Part shown: positions 26,336-34,483 of the stretch, piece after piece
Numbering within the stretch: the stretch's first letter is position 1
How the letters are laid out: each line of letters starts with the position of its first letter
NCBI RefSeq assembly: GCF_008704395.1
Contig: NZ_CP023695.1
Coordinates: forward strand, 7,750,001-7,814,000
Reading direction: 5' to 3'
Length of the DNA: 64,000 bases
Source: Streptomyces alboniger
GTDB taxonomy: Bacteria; Actinomycetota; Actinomycetes; Streptomycetales; Streptomycetaceae
The notes under the pieces: model-generated
The model's input: the letters and a program-made list of their open reading frames with translations, nothing else
Told to the model about the DNA's origin: nothing
Databases searched by the model: none
Position numbers and translations under genes: made by a program

Positions 26336-27979
26336 CTATCGACCCGGGGTTGATCTCTTCCGCGCACCACTGAGCAGGGCCATGGCGGCGTTGTGGCCGG
26401 GGATGCCGCTGACTCCGCCGCCGCGTTCGGCACCGGAGCCGCACAGCAGGACGTTGGGGTCGAAGGTCTCCACACCCCACCTGCCGGTTTCCGCGTCGCA
26501 GTAGGGGAAGGTCAGGTCGCGGTGGTAGATGTGGCCGCCGGGCAGCCCCAACTCGGTTTCCAGATCCGGTGGCGTCATGGCCTCGATACAGGGGCGGCCC
26601 TCCGCGTCGGTCGCCAGGCAGTCAGCGATCGGCTCGGCGAGACAGGCGTCCAGCGGGGCCAGCACGGCGCGCAGCGTCTTGTCGCTCACCGTGTCCCCGG
26701 GGATCGGGAACAGGCGTGCGGGCATTTGCAGGGCGAACAGGGTGAGGGTGTGGTAGCCGCGTTCCCTCAGATCCGGCCCCAGGACCGAGGGGTCGGTGAG
26801 CGAGTGGCAGTAGAGCTCGGACGGTGGTGTGCTTGGCAGGCGCCCGGCCGCGGCTTCGCGGTGGGCGTCTTCGAGCTGGCTGTAGGACTCGGCGATGTGC
26901 AGGGTGCCGACGAAGGCGTCCTCGGGGTCGACCTTGTCGTCGCGCAGGCGCGGCAGGCGCCGCAGCAGCATGTTGACCTTCACCTGTGAGCCCTCGGGCG
27001 CGGGGTGGGACGGGTCCGGCTTCCGGCCCAGGAGGCGGGTGAGCGTGGTGGGGGCCACGTTGGCCAGGACCGACCCGGCAGCCACTGTGCCCTCTGTCTC
27101 ATGCGATTGGTATTCGACTTCCGCGTGAGTCCCGTCGGTGTGGATGGCCACCACCTCGTGACCGACGAGGATTTCGGCGCCGGCGGCGAGGGCAACGTTC
27201 CGCAGTTCGTCGGTGAGCGCGCCCATCCCGCCGACGGGCACGTTCCAGTCCCCGGTGCAGTTGCCGATCACGTGGTGGAGGTAAGTGCGGTTTTGCAGCA
27301 GCGTCTCGTCGTGAGCGTGGGTGAAGGCCCCCATCAGTGCGTCCGTCAGCACGATGCCCCGCACCAGGTCGTGGGTGAACGTCTCCTCGATCGTCTCGCC
27401 CAAGGGGCGCTCGAACAGCGCCTCCCAGGCGGTCCGGCTGTCGACGATCCGTTCGAGCTCGGCGCGGCGGGGGAGTGGCGCGGTAAGGGTGGGAAAGACA
27501 CGCTCGGCAACGTGTCGCGTCATCCGGTAGAAGCGCTGCCAGGCAGCGAACTCGCCATCGGAGCCGGTGATGGCACGAAAGGATTCGCGGGTGCGGGCCT
27601 GGTCGTCCCCGATCAGAAGCCCGGTGGCCCGGCCGTCCACCGTGGTCGGGGTGTAGGAGCCGATGCGGCGTCGGCGGTCGCGGAACGTCAGCCCGAGGTC
27701 GTCGATGATCTTCTTCGGGAGCAGACCGATCAGGTAGGCGTAGCTGGACAGTCGCGCGTTCAGACCGCTGAAGGGCTGCGCCGAGACGGCTGCACCGCCG
27801 GTGTGATCCAGCCGTTCCAGCACCAGGACGCTGCGGCCGGCGCGGGCGAGGTACGCAGCGGCGACCAGTCCGTTGTGGCCACCTCCGACGATGACGACGT
27901 CGAAGGAGGAGCGGGTGGGCGCCGGCTTGCCCGCAAGAGGGGTGTCTACAGCACGGGCACTGGAGGAGGGAGAGTGCAC
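26336..27979 (-). CDS. CrtI-like FAD-dependent oxidoreductase/desaturase
   Basis: 547 residues of the phytoene-desaturase-related family (the non-carotenoid type found with many small pathways). The dinucleotide fold reads DVVIVGGGHNGLVAAAYLARAGRSVLVLER (residues 27-56), then GGAAVS. The central part has QNRTYLHHVIGNCTGDWNVPVGGMGALTDEL, and the C-terminal FAD motif is CGSGAERGGGVSGIPGHNAAMALL. GTG start at 27979 with GGAG upstream. No carotenoid genes are near. It is 109 bp after the DUF3326 gene and 8 bp before the GNAT, so it probably oxidises or desaturates an intermediate of that operon. Confidence 0.88.
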   Translation of the reverse strand: MHSPSSSARAVDTPLAGKPAPTRSSFDVVIVGGGHNGLVAAAYLARAGRSVLVLERLDHTGGAAVSAQPFSGLNARLSSYAYLIGLLPKKIIDDLGLTFRDRRRRIGSYTPTTVDGRATGLLIGDDQARTRESFRAITGSDGEFAAWQRFYRMTRHVAERVFPTLTAPLPRRAELERIVDSRTAWEALFERPLGETIEETFTHDLVRGIVLTDALMGAFTHAHDETLLQNRTYLHHVIGNCTGDWNVPVGGMGALTDELRNVALAAGAEILVGHEVVAIHTDGTHAEVEYQSHETEGTVAAGSVLANVAPTTLTRLLGRKPDPSHPAPEGSQVKVNMLLRRLPRLRDDKVDPEDAFVGTLHIAESYSQLEDAHREAAAGRLPSTPPSELYCHSLTDPSVLGPDLRERGYHTLTLFALQMPARLFPIPGDTVSDKTLRAVLAPLDACLAEPIADCLATDAEGRPCIEAMTPPDLETELGLPGGHIYHRDLTFPYCDAETGRWGVETFDPNVLLCGSGAERGGGVSGIPGHNAAMALLSGARKRSTPGR

Positions 27980-28088
27980 GTCGATCTCCGATCACCGAGC
28001 CGGGATGGTGCATAGGGGCACGGACAGTGCTCTGGCAGGGCAGCCTTTGTACAAAGCGGGGGGGCAAGCTCCGCTGCGGCTGGCAGCG

Positions 28089-29414
28089 TCATCGCTCCGA
28101 AAGCTGTGTGACAGCGACGGGGCGGCGCAGGGCGTCGACGCTCAGACGCTCGCGCAGGGCGGTCAAGAGGCCCGCTGCTTCGAGGTAGTTGTCGACCAGA
28201 TGGACCTCGGCGGGCCCATGGCCCTGGGCACCCAGGATGTCCTCGATGCGGAGAGAGCTGACGGTGTTGTTCTCGCGCACCAGGACGAGGGGGATGTTCT
28301 GGGCGAGGGCAGCGAACGCGGGGATGCCACCGACGGCACCGGCGGGGAGCACGAGCGCGCCGACGTCCTCGGGGGTGAGGCGAGTATCGCCGGGGAGCGT
28401 CGGACTGCCGGCGGGGGAGGGCTGGGGAGCGGCGGACAGACCTCGTAGGACCGAGCAGAGGAAGCTGGTGGAAATGACCTCTGCCCCGTCGCGGGGATCC
28501 ACTACGCCGTCGGGAGGCACGAGGTCGGAGTGCGAGGTGAGCATGGGCGCGTGTGCGGCCGGAAGTCCGGTCATGGTGGTGACGGCGTGGGTGAGGACGG
28601 CTTCCACGCCGCCCCAGGGGTTGGCGACGCGCTTGCCCGCGTAGTACGCGCGGCGCACCTTCGGGCTGACGTCGATCTCGCTGGTGATGGCCAACGCATC
28701 GACGTGGTGCTCGGCTTCGAGGGCGATCTCCAGGATGTGGTCCATATGGGCGATGTTGCCCAGAGCCCGCCCGGAGGGGGTGTAGAACACCTCGGCGCGC
28801 AGGGACTGTTCGGACACCCACACCTGCTCGATGGTGAGTCCACCGACGGTGCGGCAGGCGTGGATGGCGTTCTGTACGTTGTCGAGGTACTCGGGGGCGT
28901 GGGGTTTGTCGATGAGCACGCCCAGGCGCCGGGTCTGGGCGGGACGCAGATGGATCTGCCCGAGGAGGAAGCGGCTGAGCAGATTGCCCTCCAGGTACAG
29001 CACGTTCTCTTTGCCCCAGTACAGGTCGGAGGCTGTGACGACGTTGGGGTGTGTGAGCAGGTAGTCACACGTGCTGGCCAAGAGGTTGGTGGCCGGGGTG
29101 GCGTCACCGGCGAATCCGCCGATCTCTGCTCGGATCCCGGTGGGCACGACGTGGAGCACGACGAAACGTCCCGTCCGCTCCGGGCGGCGGGGCTGGAAGT
29201 CCCATAGGGATCCCCACCTCTGGGTATCGGGCGCCGCCCCGCGCAGGCCGGTCACCTCAAAGGTGAGCTGCCCGTCGGCCTGTTCCGTCAGCGCGAGGCG
29301 CACGGGTATGGTCTGCGAGCCGTAGCGCGGGGCCAGGAGGTCGACGACTGCGGGCCACGTCAGCATCGCCTTCGTTTTCGGGACGACGATGGTGTCATGC
29401 TCGATCGTCAGCAT
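28089..29414 (-). CDS. DUF3326-like protein of unknown function
   Basis: 441 residues. The sequence has the pattern I associate with DUF3326: VVLHVVPTGIRAEIGGFAGDATPATNLLASTCDYLLTHPNVV, then YWGKENVLYLEGNLLSRFLLG, and later LVLPAGAVGGIPAFAALAQNIPLVLVRENNT. The first about 90 residues look like an added domain. The function of the family is not known to me. Conserved Gly, Asn, His and Glu residues suggest a small-molecule enzyme. The ATG (29414) lies inside the end of the PLP decarboxylase gene (20-bp overlap), which implies tight coupling to that enzyme. The call rests on recognition from memory and should be tested by profile search. Confidence 0.7.
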   Translation of the reverse strand: MLTIEHDTIVVPKTKAMLTWPAVVDLLAPRYGSQTIPVRLALTEQADGQLTFEVTGLRGAAPDTQRWGSLWDFQPRRPERTGRFVVLHVVPTGIRAEIGGFAGDATPATNLLASTCDYLLTHPNVVTASDLYWGKENVLYLEGNLLSRFLLGQIHLRPAQTRRLGVLIDKPHAPEYLDNVQNAIHACRTVGGLTIEQVWVSEQSLRAEVFYTPSGRALGNIAHMDHILEIALEAEHHVDALAITSEIDVSPKVRRAYYAGKRVANPWGGVEAVLTHAVTTMTGLPAAHAPMLTSHSDLVPPDGVVDPRDGAEVISTSFLCSVLRGLSAAPQPSPAGSPTLPGDTRLTPEDVGALVLPAGAVGGIPAFAALAQNIPLVLVRENNTVSSLRIEDILGAQGHGPAEVHLVDNYLEAAGLLTALRERLSVDALRRPVAVTQLSER

Positions 29415-30639
29415 CAGTGCTCCAGAGCGTGTGGTACTCGGCGAACGCGGATTTCCTCACCAAGGCCAAAGTCCCCGCCTCGGTGATCCGGTAGATGGAC
29501 GGCAGCGGCACCCCGGTGAACTGAGTGGCGCGGGCGTGGGCGTATGCGCCCAGGCGGTGGAAGAACAGGGGCTGCCCGAGTTCCAGGGGACGGCGGAAGC
29601 GGTACCTGCCGAAAACGTCCCCCACATGGGGTGTGCAGCCCACGAGTTCGTACTCGTGGCGGCCGGCGCCGGTGACCTCGTTCCCCGGGGTGTACAGGTC
29701 GGGCTTCCAGCCGTACTCGATCGTCTCCGGTGCCTGCCCGGTGTGGGCGTCGAGCACCGCGACCTTCCCCTTTCCCGCGTCCACGATGTCGATGATCCGT
29801 GCTGTCAGGACCCCCGCCTCGCTGACGATCCCGGTGCCCGGCTCGGTGAAGATGCGCCGCACGCCGCAGGCGCGGAGTTGCTCGACCGCGGCCCGGAAGT
29901 GCTCAGCGCCCTTCACGGCCGCCGGTCGTAGCCACCCGCCGCCGACATTGACGTAGGTCAGGCGGGATAGGAGCGGGGCGGCCACTCGCGCCAGCCACTT
30001 CACACTGGACGCGGCTGCGGCGTAGGCGGGGGATTCACAGCCGATGTGAAAATGCAGACCGTCAATGACCGGGCCGCCTCCCTCGGCAACCCACGCCTCG
30101 AACGCCTTTGGGGGGACACCGAGCTTCGACCCGGGGCGGGCCGGGTCGTAGCGCGCGTCCTTGGAAGCCGAACGGCCGGTGTTCACCCGCAGGCCCATCG
30201 AAGCCCCGTGGTGTGCGGCTTGCCGGTACGCCCGTCTGAGCATCGGTAGGGAATTGACGTTGATGAAATCCGCCAGCTCGCTGACCGTCTCCAAGTTGCC
30301 GGCACTCAAGCCCGGGGTGGTGCAGTGCAACGCCACCGATGGGCCCACCCATTCCCGGACCAGTCTCGCCTCGCCGGGAGAGCTGACATCGATACCAGCG
30401 GTGCGGCGAGCACAGGCACGCACGACAAAATCGAACGTACAGGGTTTGGCTGAATACAATAACTCAACGCCGAGTGGATCAAGAAAAGCGCGATATTCCG
30501 TAAGGCTGGCCTCCAGCACGGCATCGATATAGGTGAGCGATGGAGTCTCAACACGACCTATATGCGGGAGCAGACACTTTTCTAGGAGCAGGTTGATGTC
30601 CTTGACGCGTTCTGCCTCACTCACTCCAATCCTGATCAC
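29395..30639 (-). CDS. Fold-type III PLP decarboxylase (NspC/LysA-like)
   Basis: 414 residues. Motifs: VELLYSAKPCT with the PLP lysine (about residue 62), RYDPARPGSKLGVPP, the phosphate and ring region HFHIGCES, VNVGGGWL, FTEPGTGIVSEAG, and the second-half substrate cysteine segment ELVGCTPHVGDVFG. The layout is closest to carboxynorspermidine decarboxylase (NspC), with diaminopimelate decarboxylase as the other relative. It should remove CO2 from a diamino or N-carboxyalkyl amino acid. GTG start at 30639 has only a weak ribosome binding site, so a slightly later start is possible. It is the first gene of an operon with DUF3326, a CrtI-like oxidase and a GNAT. No partner carboxynorspermidine synthase is present, so a polyamine role is not supported. 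Confidence 0.85.
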   Translation of the reverse strand: MIRIGVSEAERVKDINLLLEKCLLPHIGRVETPSLTYIDAVLEASLTEYRAFLDPLGVELLYSAKPCTFDFVVRACARRTAGIDVSSPGEARLVREWVGPSVALHCTTPGLSAGNLETVSELADFINVNSLPMLRRAYRQAAHHGASMGLRVNTGRSASKDARYDPARPGSKLGVPPKAFEAWVAEGGGPVIDGLHFHIGCESPAYAAAASSVKWLARVAAPLLSRLTYVNVGGGWLRPAAVKGAEHFRAAVEQLRACGVRRIFTEPGTGIVSEAGVLTARIIDIVDAGKGKVAVLDAHTGQAPETIEYGWKPDLYTPGNEVTGAGRHEYELVGCTPHVGDVFGRYRFRRPLELGQPLFFHRLGAYAHARATQFTGVPLPSIYRITEAGTLALVRKSAFAEYHTLWSTDADDRA

Positions 30640-30887
30640 ACCGACACCGCCCTCCGCAGCCAGACGGCGCCCGCCGCCCTTCCGCTACGCGTGGACACGG
30701 CACCCCGGGCTCCTCTGCACAGCGGCGACGGGAGCGGCGGCAGTGGCGGCAACAGTCGCCAGGCCGGCAGCAGATGCGCGCATGATCCAGTACCCCTTCA
30801 GGCGAAGGCCAGAAAACGCAGAACGCGATGCGGCAGCCCGCCCCGAGCCATGGCTCCCAGGAGACGCCCGTCGGCAGACGCACGTTC

Positions 30888-30905
30888 ATTCAGACATGCC
30901 TGAAT
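30888..30905. promoter_or_regulatory. Palindrome ATTCA-N8-TGAAT, distal copy
   Basis: ATTCA (30888-30892) and TGAAT (30901-30905) with an 8-base spacer, the same arrangement as the proximal copy at 31146. It is probably a second binding site of the ArsR-type repressor encoded 284 bp downstream. Confidence 0.55.
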
Positions 30906-31145
30906 ACCCGGCGCGCGCCGCAAGAGGTCATACGGGTTAGCGCCGCCGACCGCGCCGACGGACTGCGCCTGCCGCTGCTCACTCAGCCCGCCGACCGCAT
31001 CACCCTCTTCACGACCGAGCACGTCACGACGACGGGGACAAGGTCGCCCTGCGGCTCGGCCGGAAGCCCGTCGCCAACCGGCACCGCGACCGCGGAGCTT
31101 CAGCGCCGACTGCGCCGCCGAGATCAGCCGTCGCCGAACCAGACG

Positions 31146-31163
31146 ATTCATCCTTTCCTGAAT
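31146..31163. promoter_or_regulatory. Palindrome ATTCA-N8-TGAAT, probable ArsR/SmtB-type operator
   Basis: ATTCA (31146-31150) and TGAAT (31159-31163) lie 26 bp before the GTG of the metal-sensor gene, in the expected promoter position. The half-sites resemble those of SmtB/CadC-type repressors. Autoregulation of the sensor-exporter pair is inferred. Confidence 0.65.
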
Positions 31164-31188
31164 TCACTGATGCGTGTACTGTCGGAGC

Positions 31189-31524
31189 GTGCTGACTCTC
31201 GCTGCCGACATCGAAGTCCTGGCGCGGTTCGGTCGCGCCCTCGCCGACCCCATCCGCTGCCGGATCCTGCTCGCCTTGCGCGAAGCGCCCGCCTACCCGG
31301 CCGACCTCGCCGAGGCTCTGGAAATCTCCCGCACCCGGACGTCCAACCATCTGGCGTGCCTGCGCGACTGCGGCCTGGTCGTCACCGTGCCCGACGGCCG
31401 CCGCACCCGCTACGAGCTCGCCGACGAACGCCTCGCCCACGCCCTGGACGACCTGCGCACGGCGGTCGTCGCCGTCGAGGCAGACCGCACCTGCGCGGAC
31501 GCGGACGACAAGGGGTGCTGCTGA
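31189..31524 (+). CDS. ArsR/SmtB-family metal-sensing repressor (CmtR-like)
   Basis: About 111 residues. The winged helix is typical: VLARFGRALADPIRCRILLALREAP, DLAEALEISRTRTSNHLACLRDCGLVVTVPDGRRTRYELAD. Cysteines in RCRIL, ACLRDCG and the C-terminal end KGCC match the soft-metal ligands of CmtR-type Cd/Pb sensors. The GTG at 31189 is chosen since it starts the conserved LTLAADIEVLARFG; an in-frame GTG at 31174 is possible. Its stop codon abuts the ATG of a CDF metal exporter (TGAATG), and a palindromic operator lies upstream, forming a metal-efflux unit. Confidence 0.9.
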   Translation: MLTLAADIEVLARFGRALADPIRCRILLALREAPAYPADLAEALEISRTRTSNHLACLRDCGLVVTVPDGRRTRYELADERLAHALDDLRTAVVAVEADRTCADADDKGCC

Positions 31525-32229
31525 ATGACCGCGATGTCCCTCGGTCCGAGCCCGGCCCGCCGGGACGCGCTGGCCCGGCGAATACGTCTGCTGGTCGCGG
31601 CGACCATCACCTACAACGTCATCGAGGCCATCTGCGCGATCACCGCCGGGACCATCGCCTCCTCCACCGCGCTGATCGGCTTCGGACTCGACTCCGTCGT
31701 CGAGGTCTCCTCCGCCGCGGCCGTCGCCTGGCAGTTCTCCGCCCACGACCACGCCGCCCGGGAAGCCCGGGAGAAGCGCACGCTGCGGATCATCGCCCTC
31801 TCCTTCTTCGCGCTCGCGCTCTACGTCACCGTCGACTCCGTGCGCGCTCTGACCGGCAACGGCGAAGCTGAACACTCGCTCCCAGGCATCGTGCTCGCCG
31901 CTCTGTCCCTCGCGGTCATGCCCTTCCTGTCCGCGGCCCAGCGCAAGGCCGGCCGTGAACTCGGCTCCGCCTCCGCCGTCGCCGACTCCAAGCAGACTCT
32001 GCTCTGCACCTACCTCTCCGCCGTGCTCCTGGTCGGCCTGCTGGCCAACCTGTTGCTGGGTTGGTCCTGGGCCGACCCGGTCGCCGCCCTCGTCATCGCG
32101 GCCATCGCCGTCAAGGAAGGCCGGGACGCCTGGCAGGGCAAGGGCTGCTGCGCGCCGACTGTCGATCACACGACCACCAAGGGCGAGGCAGACGCGTGCG
32201 GATGCGCCGAGGGCTGCCGCTGCTGCTGA
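31525..32229 (+). CDS. Cation diffusion facilitator-type metal exporter
   Basis: 234 residues. Six hydrophobic segments are seen, beginning VAATITYNVIEAICAITAGTIA and SSTALIGFGLDSVVEVSSAA, where D and nearby polar residues form the transport metal site, and ending LLANLLLGWSWADPVAALVIAAIAVKEG, the family's DP motif region. The usual cytoplasmic domain is replaced by a short cysteine-rich tail (GKGCCAPTVDH, then DACGCAEGCRCC), likely a thiol metal-loading site. It follows the ArsR-type sensor directly and would export the metal that sensor detects, probably Cd, Pb or Zn. Confidence 0.9.
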   Translation: MTAMSLGPSPARRDALARRIRLLVAATITYNVIEAICAITAGTIASSTALIGFGLDSVVEVSSAAAVAWQFSAHDHAAREAREKRTLRIIALSFFALALYVTVDSVRALTGNGEAEHSLPGIVLAALSLAVMPFLSAAQRKAGRELGSASAVADSKQTLLCTYLSAVLLVGLLANLLLGWSWADPVAALVIAAIAVKEGRDAWQGKGCCAPTVDHTTTKGEADACGCAEGCRCC

Positions 32230-32489
32230 GTGCCCCCGCGTTGTCCGCTCGCCTGAGCCACGGCTGGCCCGTCAGTCGTTACCGCCGGCCGCAATGTAGG
32301 GAGACTGGAACATGTCGTCCGTCCGTTCCTTGTGCTTTGTGACGACGTATGCAGTGATGGCAATGGTTTTGCGGAAGTTCCCTGCGGGAGTGAACTCCGC
32401 AGTCGTGTGACTGAGCGGCAGAGTTGGCCCGTGAGCGTTCGCGGTGGCCAGTGAGCGTAGCGGCTGGCCCACAGGGTGCAATTCAGCCG

Positions 32490-33050
32490 TCAGGATGTGC
32501 CGCCGAAGACGACGTCCTTGGTCTCGACTGTCCCAGCCGTCCGGCCTGGCGCCGTCTGGTAGGTCCAGTACAGGTTCGTGTGCGCGATGACTTGGTCCGG
32601 CTGCGGCGCACCCCATGCCGTCTTGTCGCTCGTCGTGTGGGCGTCGCTGACCAGGGTCGCGTCGTATCCCCTGGCGAACGCGCCGTGGAGCGTCGAGCGG
32701 ATGCAGGCGTCGGTCTCCGCACCGACGACGACGAGGCGCCCCACGCCGAGCCCCGACAGCACGGTTTCCAGAGTGGTGTCCTCGAAGGAGTCGCCGTAGC
32801 TCTTCTCGACGAGCGGCTCGGCGTCCTCTGGAGTGAGTTCCGGGACGATCCGCCAGTCGTCGCTCCCCCTCGTGAGCTCCTCGTCGGAGTGTTGGACCCA
32901 GACGACCGGGACCTCTTCCCGCCGCGCCTGCTCGACGAGGCTGGCGACGTTCGCGACGACCACGTCGCGCTGGTGGGCCCCTTCGACGACTCCCTTCTGC
33001 ACGTCGACGACAAGGAGCACGGTGTTCGGCCGGTTCTCCAGTATGGTCAT
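32490..33050 (-). CDS. Isochorismatase-like cysteine hydrolase
   Basis: 186 residues. The triad positions are clear: TVLLVVDVQKGVVEGA (Asp), VEKSYGDSFEDT (Lys) and VVVGAETDACIRSTLHGAFARGYDATLVSDAHTT (Cys). The family covers isochorismatases, nicotinamidases and carbamoyl-amide hydrolases; the substrate is not told by the sequence. ATG at 33050 with GAGGGAG just upstream. It has no same-strand neighbour within 300 bp. The 260 bp between it and the metal exporter hold no recognised gene. Confidence 0.88.
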   Translation of the reverse strand: MTILENRPNTVLLVVDVQKGVVEGAHQRDVVVANVASLVEQARREEVPVVWVQHSDEELTRGSDDWRIVPELTPEDAEPLVEKSYGDSFEDTTLETVLSGLGVGRLVVVGAETDACIRSTLHGAFARGYDATLVSDAHTTSDKTAWGAPQPDQVIAHTNLYWTYQTAPGRTAGTVETKDVVFGGTS

Positions 33051-33392
33051 GATCTCCCTCTATTTGCGCTGGACTCGTGTATCTACGCACGGTAGCCCCA
33101 GCCGCCGACAGGGGGCCGGCCGTCGATCAGCGCCGCAGCCCCGGCAGCAGCACGAGGAAGTCCGATATGTCAGCCCGGGGCGATGCCGCTGTCCCGCCCT
33201 CGAGGTGAACCCGCAAACCGGGACCGACGCCAGTGCCGGGAAACCGGCCAGATCCACGGCCGGCCAACCTGGCCCGCCGTACCGCTTCTTCCGCAAACCA
33301 CGCAGATGAGCAAGGCGACCTCTGCCCTGCGGGCCAACCACGACGCTCACCCGGGTCAACTCAAGCGCTCACGGGCCAACCCAGCCGCTCAG
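33051..33392. other. Non-coding stretch
   Basis: 342 bp. Nothing recognised on either strand beyond the promoter region of the isochorismatase-like gene. Confidence 0.45.
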
Positions 33393-33584
33393 TCACAAGT
33401 CGCCGAAGACCTCGTCGGGCTGTCCGCCGTACACCTCGTTGGCCCGTTGGACCACCCACACCGCACCGCCGACCACAGCGATCAGCGCTGCCAGTGCCGC
33501 CAGCAACCTCTCGGCCGTCTTCCACTTCCGCCCACGCTGCCCGGTCTCCGGGGCATTCGTCCCGTGCCGTCGCTGGAGAGTCAT
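33393..33584 (-). CDS. Small single-pass membrane protein, hypothetical
   Basis: 63 residues: a basic N-terminal segment (MTLQRRHGT to KWKTAER), one hydrophobic helix LLAALAALIAVVGGAVWVVQ (about residues 27-46), and a short acidic tail ending GDL. A GGAG lies four bases before the ATG at 33584. The positive-inside pattern suits an N-in single-pass protein. No family was recognised, and the gene could be spurious. Confidence 0.4.
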   Translation of the reverse strand: MTLQRRHGTNAPETGQRGRKWKTAERLLAALAALIAVVGGAVWVVQRANEVYGGQPDEVFGDL

Positions 33585-33735
33585 GTACTCCGACCGCCCG
33601 GGAGGGCCTGCGCGCGAGGCTCGCCAGCGGCATCCCTGGAAGAGCGCACAGCGGGTCACCCGGCCCGATCGGTCAACGCGGGCGAGATCACCCGTTGACC
33701 CGCGCACTACGCGGTCATCTTTTAGGGTCATCCGT

Positions 33736-34401
33736 ATGATGATCGACACTGGGGTCGCCGGCTCGCTCTTCGAATCCCTCCAGGCGGACGCCCTCACCAG
33801 ACCGGACCAGCTGCGCGAGTTCTACCCGCAGCCGAACCCGCACGCGCTCCGCAAGGAGATCGACCACCTGACCGAGGAGGCCCGGGCTCTGATCGGCTGT
33901 TCCTCGCTGATGTTCATCGGCAGTGCGGACGCCGAGGGGCGGGCGGACGTGACGCCGCGTGGCGGACCGGCCGGGTTCGTCTCGGTGCTCGACGAGCGGA
34001 CCTTGGCCATACCCGACGCGACCGGGAACAAGCGTCTCGACACCCTGCACAACGTGTTGCAGACCGGACGCGTCGGACTGCTCTTCCTCATTCCCGGCCG
34101 CCCGACCACGTTGCGAGTCAATGGCCGCGCCTGCGTCTCAGCACGCCCGGAGCTGCTCGACCAACTCACGGCCGTCGGAAAGCCGCCGGTCACGGCGATT
34201 GTGGTGCATGTCGAGGAGGTCTACCCCCACTGCCCGAAGTCGCTGATGCGCGGCAACGCCTGGCAACCGGAGCGGTGGGTGCCTGCTGAGGCCCAGCCGT
34301 CCAGCGCCGAGGTGACGCTGGCCCAACTGAACCTGCCCGGCCTCACCGTCGACCAGATCGAGGAAGCCGAACGGGAGTCACTTCGCCTGCGTTACGAGTG
34401 A
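33736..34401 (+). CDS. PPOX-class FMN-dependent flavoprotein
   Basis: 221 residues of the pyridoxamine-phosphate-oxidase-like split barrel, of the MSMEG_1061-like subgroup: SLMFIGSADAEGRADVTPRGGPAGFVSVLD, TLAIPDATGNKRLDTLHNVLQTGRVGLLFLIPGRPTTLRVNG, EVYPHCPKSLMRGNAWQPERW. These enzymes use FMN or F420 to reduce or oxidise small molecules; the substrate is unknown. The tandem ATG ATG at 33736 fixes the start. It is alone, convergent with the MFS gene. Confidence 0.87.
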   Translation: MMIDTGVAGSLFESLQADALTRPDQLREFYPQPNPHALRKEIDHLTEEARALIGCSSLMFIGSADAEGRADVTPRGGPAGFVSVLDERTLAIPDATGNKRLDTLHNVLQTGRVGLLFLIPGRPTTLRVNGRACVSARPELLDQLTAVGKPPVTAIVVHVEEVYPHCPKSLMRGNAWQPERWVPAEAQPSSAEVTLAQLNLPGLTVDQIEEAERESLRLRYE

Positions 34402-34483
34402 AGTCGGCAGACCCGTCGGGTTGAGCCCTCTCAAGGCCCTCAAGGCCAGGGCCCCTGGGTGGCCGCACACCGCCGGTCCCGGC

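Larger units (their letters stand above)
30640..31188. other. Intergenic region with two matching palindromes
   Basis: 549 bp between the divergent decarboxylase and ArsR-type genes. No recognisable gene was seen. It contains two copies of the palindrome ATTCA-N8-TGAAT, listed separately. The shape, with a site about 260 bp upstream of the second one, suggests a lost or very short transcript in between. Confidence 0.5.

Noticed and set aside
26336..27979. CrtI-like gene as evidence of a carotenoid cluster
   Set aside because: No phytoene synthase, GGPP synthase or cyclase nearby; the family has many non-carotenoid members.
32275..32317. Short minus-strand frame MFQSPYIAAGGND after AAGGA as a possible RiPP precursor
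   Set aside because: Only 13 codons from its ATG, no leader motif, no modifying enzyme adjacent; it lies at a convergent gene end where short frames are expected.
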